From: Azospirillum rugosum | Lineage (GTDB): Bacteria > Pseudomonadota > Alphaproteobacteria > Azospirillales > Azospirillaceae | NCBI RefSeq assembly: GCF_017876155.1 | Contig: NZ_JAGINP010000010.1 | Span: 1-64,000, forward strand | Direction: 5' to 3' | DNA length: 64,000 nt | Shown here: positions 61,481 through 64,000 of the stretch, in pieces | Position numbering within the stretch: the first letter of the stretch is position 1 | Layout of the letters: each line of letters opens with the position of its first letter | Program-made: the position numbers and the translations under genes | The notes under the pieces: generated by a model | Seen by the model: only the letters and a program-made list of their open reading frames with translations | What the model was told of the DNA's origin: nothing | The model's database searches: none

Positions 61481-62332
61481 TCATCCCCTTACGGCGCCGG
61501 CAGTGAGTCCTGCCACAAAATGCTTCTGCATCAGGAAGAACAAGGCAACCGGCGGCAACGCCGCAAACAGGGCGCCGGCCGAGATCAGGTTCCAGGCGGT
61601 AAGCCATTCGCCCTTGAGGCCGGCAAGGCCGAGCGTCAACGGCTTGGCCGCGTCACTTTGCACCAGGACGAGCGCCCAGAAGTAATCGTTCCAGACGAAG
61701 GTGAAGATCAGGACTGCCAAGCCGGCCAGGGCCGGGCGCAGCAGCGGCACGATGATTTTGCGCAGGATCTGGAACTCGCTTGCCCCTTCAAGCCGCGCCG
61801 CCTCGAACAGTTCGTTCGGCAGCGCCGCGATGAAGTTGCGCAGGAACAGCGTCGCGAACCCAATCTGAAAGGCCGTATGGAACAGGATCAAGCCCCACAC
61901 CGTGTCGTACAGGCCAAGCTGGAGGACGAGGTCGCGGACGGGAATCATCAGAATCTGATAGGGCACGAAGTTGCCGCCGATGAACATGGCGAACAACAGC
62001 GTCCTTCCCGGCAGCGGGTACTTGGCGAGCGCCACGGCGGCCATGGTGCTGAGCACCAGCACCGCAATCACCGTCACACCGGTGATCACGACGCTGTTCA
62101 GGAAGAACACGCCCATCGGCGACGTCGCGAAGACCTCTCGATAATTCTCAAACAGCGCGAAATGGGACGGCAGGCGCCAGTAGTTCCCGGCAAGGAGATC
62201 AGCCTGGGGCCGGATCGCCGTCATCATGATGGCGATCAGCGGCGTCATCCACAGCAGCATCGCCGCGTAGAGCGACACGCGATAGCCGATGCGCACCGCG
62301 CGCGGCCGCTCCTGAATGGGGGCGGGGTACAT
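61481..62332 (-). CDS. CUT1 sugar ABC permease (MalG-type)
   Basis: A 283-residue inner-membrane permease. Six hydrophobic helices, the first at about 17-38 (SLYAAMLLWMTPLIAIMMTA), and the EAA loop ELFEAARLEGASEFQILRKI. GGAGG precedes ATG 62332, one base after the stop of the partner permease. It is the last gene of a CUT1 transporter for a sugar or polyol. Confidence 0.92.
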   Translation of the reverse strand: MYPAPIQERPRAVRIGYRVSLYAAMLLWMTPLIAIMMTAIRPQADLLAGNYWRLPSHFALFENYREVFATSPMGVFFLNSVVITGVTVIAVLVLSTMAAVALAKYPLPGRTLLFAMFIGGNFVPYQILMIPVRDLVLQLGLYDTVWGLILFHTAFQIGFATLFLRNFIAALPNELFEAARLEGASEFQILRKIIVPLLRPALAGLAVLIFTFVWNDYFWALVLVQSDAAKPLTLGLAGLKGEWLTAWNLISAGALFAALPPVALFFLMQKHFVAGLTAGAVRG

Positions 62333-62333
62333 G

Positions 62334-63290
62334 TCAGCCTCCCCTGGCTTCACGGCGGAGCGTGTGCCACAGGAACCACGCGATGTAGACACTCATGATC
62401 GCGAACAGCACGGTGGCGATGGCGGCGCCATAGCCTGCCCGGTAGCTGAAGATGGTCGCGTCATACATTTGATAGGCCAGCACAGTGGAACTCCCATAGG
62501 GGCCGCCCTGGGTCATCACCGCGATCATGTCGAAATTGCGCAGCGACATGATCACCGTGATGATCGAGGCGACGAAGGAGACGGAGCGGAGCTGCGGCAG
62601 GACGATGTGGCGGAGGAGGCTCCAGCCGGCGGCGCCATCCATCCGGCCGGCGGCGATCAATTCCTGGTCGAGTTGGGACAGGCCGGCGAGGAACAGGACA
62701 AGGCAGAAGGCGATCTGCGACCAGAGCGCCGCCGCGATGATGCCGAACGTGACGAAATGCTCGTCGGACAAAATCGCCAGCGGCTCCAACCCCAACCAGT
62801 TGAACAGGATGGCGAGCAGCCCGAAGGTGGGATCGTAGAACCAGGTGAACACGACACCGATGATCACGTGCGCCAGCACCAGCGGGATGAAGAAGATCGA
62901 CTTCACCAGCCGCATTTCCGGCAGGGCCTGGTTCAGGAACAACGCGAGCGCCAGCCCGAACACCGGGGCCAGCAGAAACAGGACCAGCCAGATCACGTTG
63001 TTCTTCAGCGACGTGTAGAACTGCGGGTCGCTGAACAGCTCGGCATAGTTGGAAAGGCCGACCCAGGTCGCCGGACCGGTGCCATCCCAGTCATAGAAGC
63101 TGATCCAGATGCTCTGAACAATAGGTGTGATGATGAGGAGGCCGAAAAGGCCGACCGGCAAAACCAGCAGCAGCAGCGGCGTCAGCCACGCCTGGTTGTT
63201 CTGCCACACGCGCAATCCGCCCAGCCTGCGCGCTGGCGGAGGGGCGGCGGACAGCCGCCCCTCCCAGCCCTCGGTGCGCGGCGCGTTCAT
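62334..63290 (-). CDS. CUT1 sugar ABC permease (MalF-type)
   Basis: A 318-residue permease with about six helices (first at about 37-58, LTPLLLLVLPVGLFGLLII) and the EAA-type loop ELIAAGRMDGAAGWSLLRHI. It overlaps the binding-protein stop by four bases. NYAELFSDPQFYTSLKN is a typical periplasmic loop of this class. Confidence 0.92.
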   Translation of the reverse strand: MNAPRTEGWEGRLSAAPPPARRLGGLRVWQNNQAWLTPLLLLVLPVGLFGLLIITPIVQSIWISFYDWDGTGPATWVGLSNYAELFSDPQFYTSLKNNVIWLVLFLLAPVFGLALALFLNQALPEMRLVKSIFFIPLVLAHVIIGVVFTWFYDPTFGLLAILFNWLGLEPLAILSDEHFVTFGIIAAALWSQIAFCLVLFLAGLSQLDQELIAAGRMDGAAGWSLLRHIVLPQLRSVSFVASIITVIMSLRNFDMIAVMTQGGPYGSSTVLAYQMYDATIFSYRAGYGAAIATVLFAIMSVYIAWFLWHTLRREARGG

Positions 63291-64000
63291 TTGAAAATCC
63301 GCTGGCGAGCGGCCTCGAGCCGGTCAAGAACGGCGTCGGAACGCTTGGGATTGGCCAGGAACTCCTGGAAGCCCTTCATGCCGACCTGCGCCATTTCCGG
63401 GTCGGTGTCCCGGTCATAGAATTGCGCCGATCCCTGCGCGTTCTTCGCCAGAGCCATTTGCGATTGGGCGAAGGCGTCGCCGCTGACGTCCACGTCGGTC
63501 CGCGCCGGCAGCACCGCCCCGCCCAAGGCAAAGGCCTTGAGGTTGTCGGGCTGCGCGAGGAAGGCCAGGAAGCTGCGGGCGAGCGGCTTGTTCTTCGCCC
63601 CGCTCGGGATGGTCACCCCATTGACCGAGATCTCCTCGGCCTTGGGTACCGACGGGTCGATCACCGGGAACGGAAAGAAGCCGATGTTGCCGTGGACCTC
63701 GGCCGGAAGCGATGTGAGGACATACGGCCCGAGCAGATACATGGCGGCCTTGCCCTGGGCGAGGAACGGAATGGCCTCCTGCCAGCCGTAGGACGACGCG
63801 TTGTCGAGGAAATAGCCCTTGCCGATCGGCTCACCCCATTTCGCGAAAACCGCCTTCACGCGCGGATCCGTGTAGGAGGCCTTGCCGTCCATCAGCTGCA
63901 TGTGGAAATCAAGGCCATTCATGCGCATGTCGAGATAATCGAACCACAGCGCGTTGGCCCAGAGGTCGCGGGTTCCGATGGTGAAGGGAGTGACGCCGGC
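63287..64000 (-). CDS. CUT1 extracellular sugar-binding protein (partial)
   Basis: The C-terminal 237 residues of an MalE/UgpB-type solute-binding protein; the gene runs off the right edge. In-frame sequence continues from the edge (AGVTPFTIGTRDLWANALWF) without a stop. GKAAMYLLGPYV, IGFFPFPVIDPSVPK and SFLAFLAQPDNLKAFA are typical. No ATPase gene is visible in the window. Confidence 0.9.
   Translation of the reverse strand, partial: AGVTPFTIGTRDLWANALWFDYLDMRMNGLDFHMQLMDGKASYTDPRVKAVFAKWGEPIGKGYFLDNASSYGWQEAIPFLAQGKAAMYLLGPYVLTSLPAEVHGNIGFFPFPVIDPSVPKAEEISVNGVTIPSGAKNKPLARSFLAFLAQPDNLKAFALGGAVLPARTDVDVSGDAFAQSQMALAKNAQGSAQFYDRDTDPEMAQVGMKGFQEFLANPKRSDAVLDRLEAARQRIFK

Noticed and set aside
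1..64000. CRISPR arrays, tRNA and rRNA genes
   Set aside because: No regular repeat-spacer array or recognisable tRNA/rRNA sequence was seen; the only array-like repeats are the origin iterons.

Overview
The window is high-GC DNA with alphaproteobacterial gene content. It carries an iteron-type plasmid or chromid origin (repA, parA and a partition partner), so it is probably part of a large secondary replicon. An Azospirillum-like or related Rhodospirillales host is my inference from the overall style (IS5-type transposase remnant, Rhizobium/Agrobacterium-like T6SS layout, tandem NitT/TauT and sugar ABC operons). I could not test this by searching.

Region 1 (1-30700) is an almost complete type VI secretion system behind a decayed IS5-family transposase. 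A minus-strand block encodes a caspase-fold/SH3/MORN protein that has lost its catalytic residues, a PP2C phosphatase, a Ser/Thr kinase and TssA. Then come vgrG, clpV and hcp on the plus strand. A minus-strand operon tssB-tssC-tssC2-tssE-tssF-tssG follows and ends with a small unknown gene. Finally a plus-strand operon runs DUF6931-like gene-tagH-tssK-tssL(OmpA)-tssM-tagF/PP2C fusion-PAAR. No TssJ lipoprotein is visible. Kinase, FHA protein and two phosphatases imply post-translational control by threonine phosphorylation. Sigma-54-like motifs lie before clpV and before the tagH operon. Two low-GC or unusual genes of unknown function sit between hcp and tssG and are effector/immunity candidates.

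Region 2 (30831-39837) starts with a solitary sdhB. A catabolic cluster follows: alpha/beta hydrolase, NitT/TauT-type ABC transporter, three consecutive SDR proteins that all lack the YxxxK motif, dienelactone hydrolase, and a divergent FCD-type GntR regulator with a matching operator.

Region 3 (39857-50377) is the replicon maintenance module. It holds a solitary tyrosine recombinase with a dif-like dyad just upstream, an 1106-residue SF1 helicase, a RES/Xre toxin-antitoxin pair, a ParA with a partner gene, a perfect 16-bp palindrome, RepA, and an origin with about eight 14-bp iterons, AT-rich repeats and a DnaA-box-like site. A TetR regulator closes it.

Region 4 (50378-61296) has a regulatory gap with TetR-like dyads and a 32-codon ribF fragment. 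It continues with a ribose-type ABC transporter and a six-gene catabolic set: HpaB-like flavin monooxygenase, 2,5-dihydroxypyridine dioxygenase (nicX), ABM protein, MetX-like hydrolase, flavin reductase and amidase. This reads as N-heterocycle breakdown through 2,5-dihydroxypyridine, with unusual enzymes in the deformylase and deamidase positions. A strong bidirectional hairpin separates it from region 5 (61481-64000), a convergent CUT1 sugar ABC transporter whose binding protein runs off the window.
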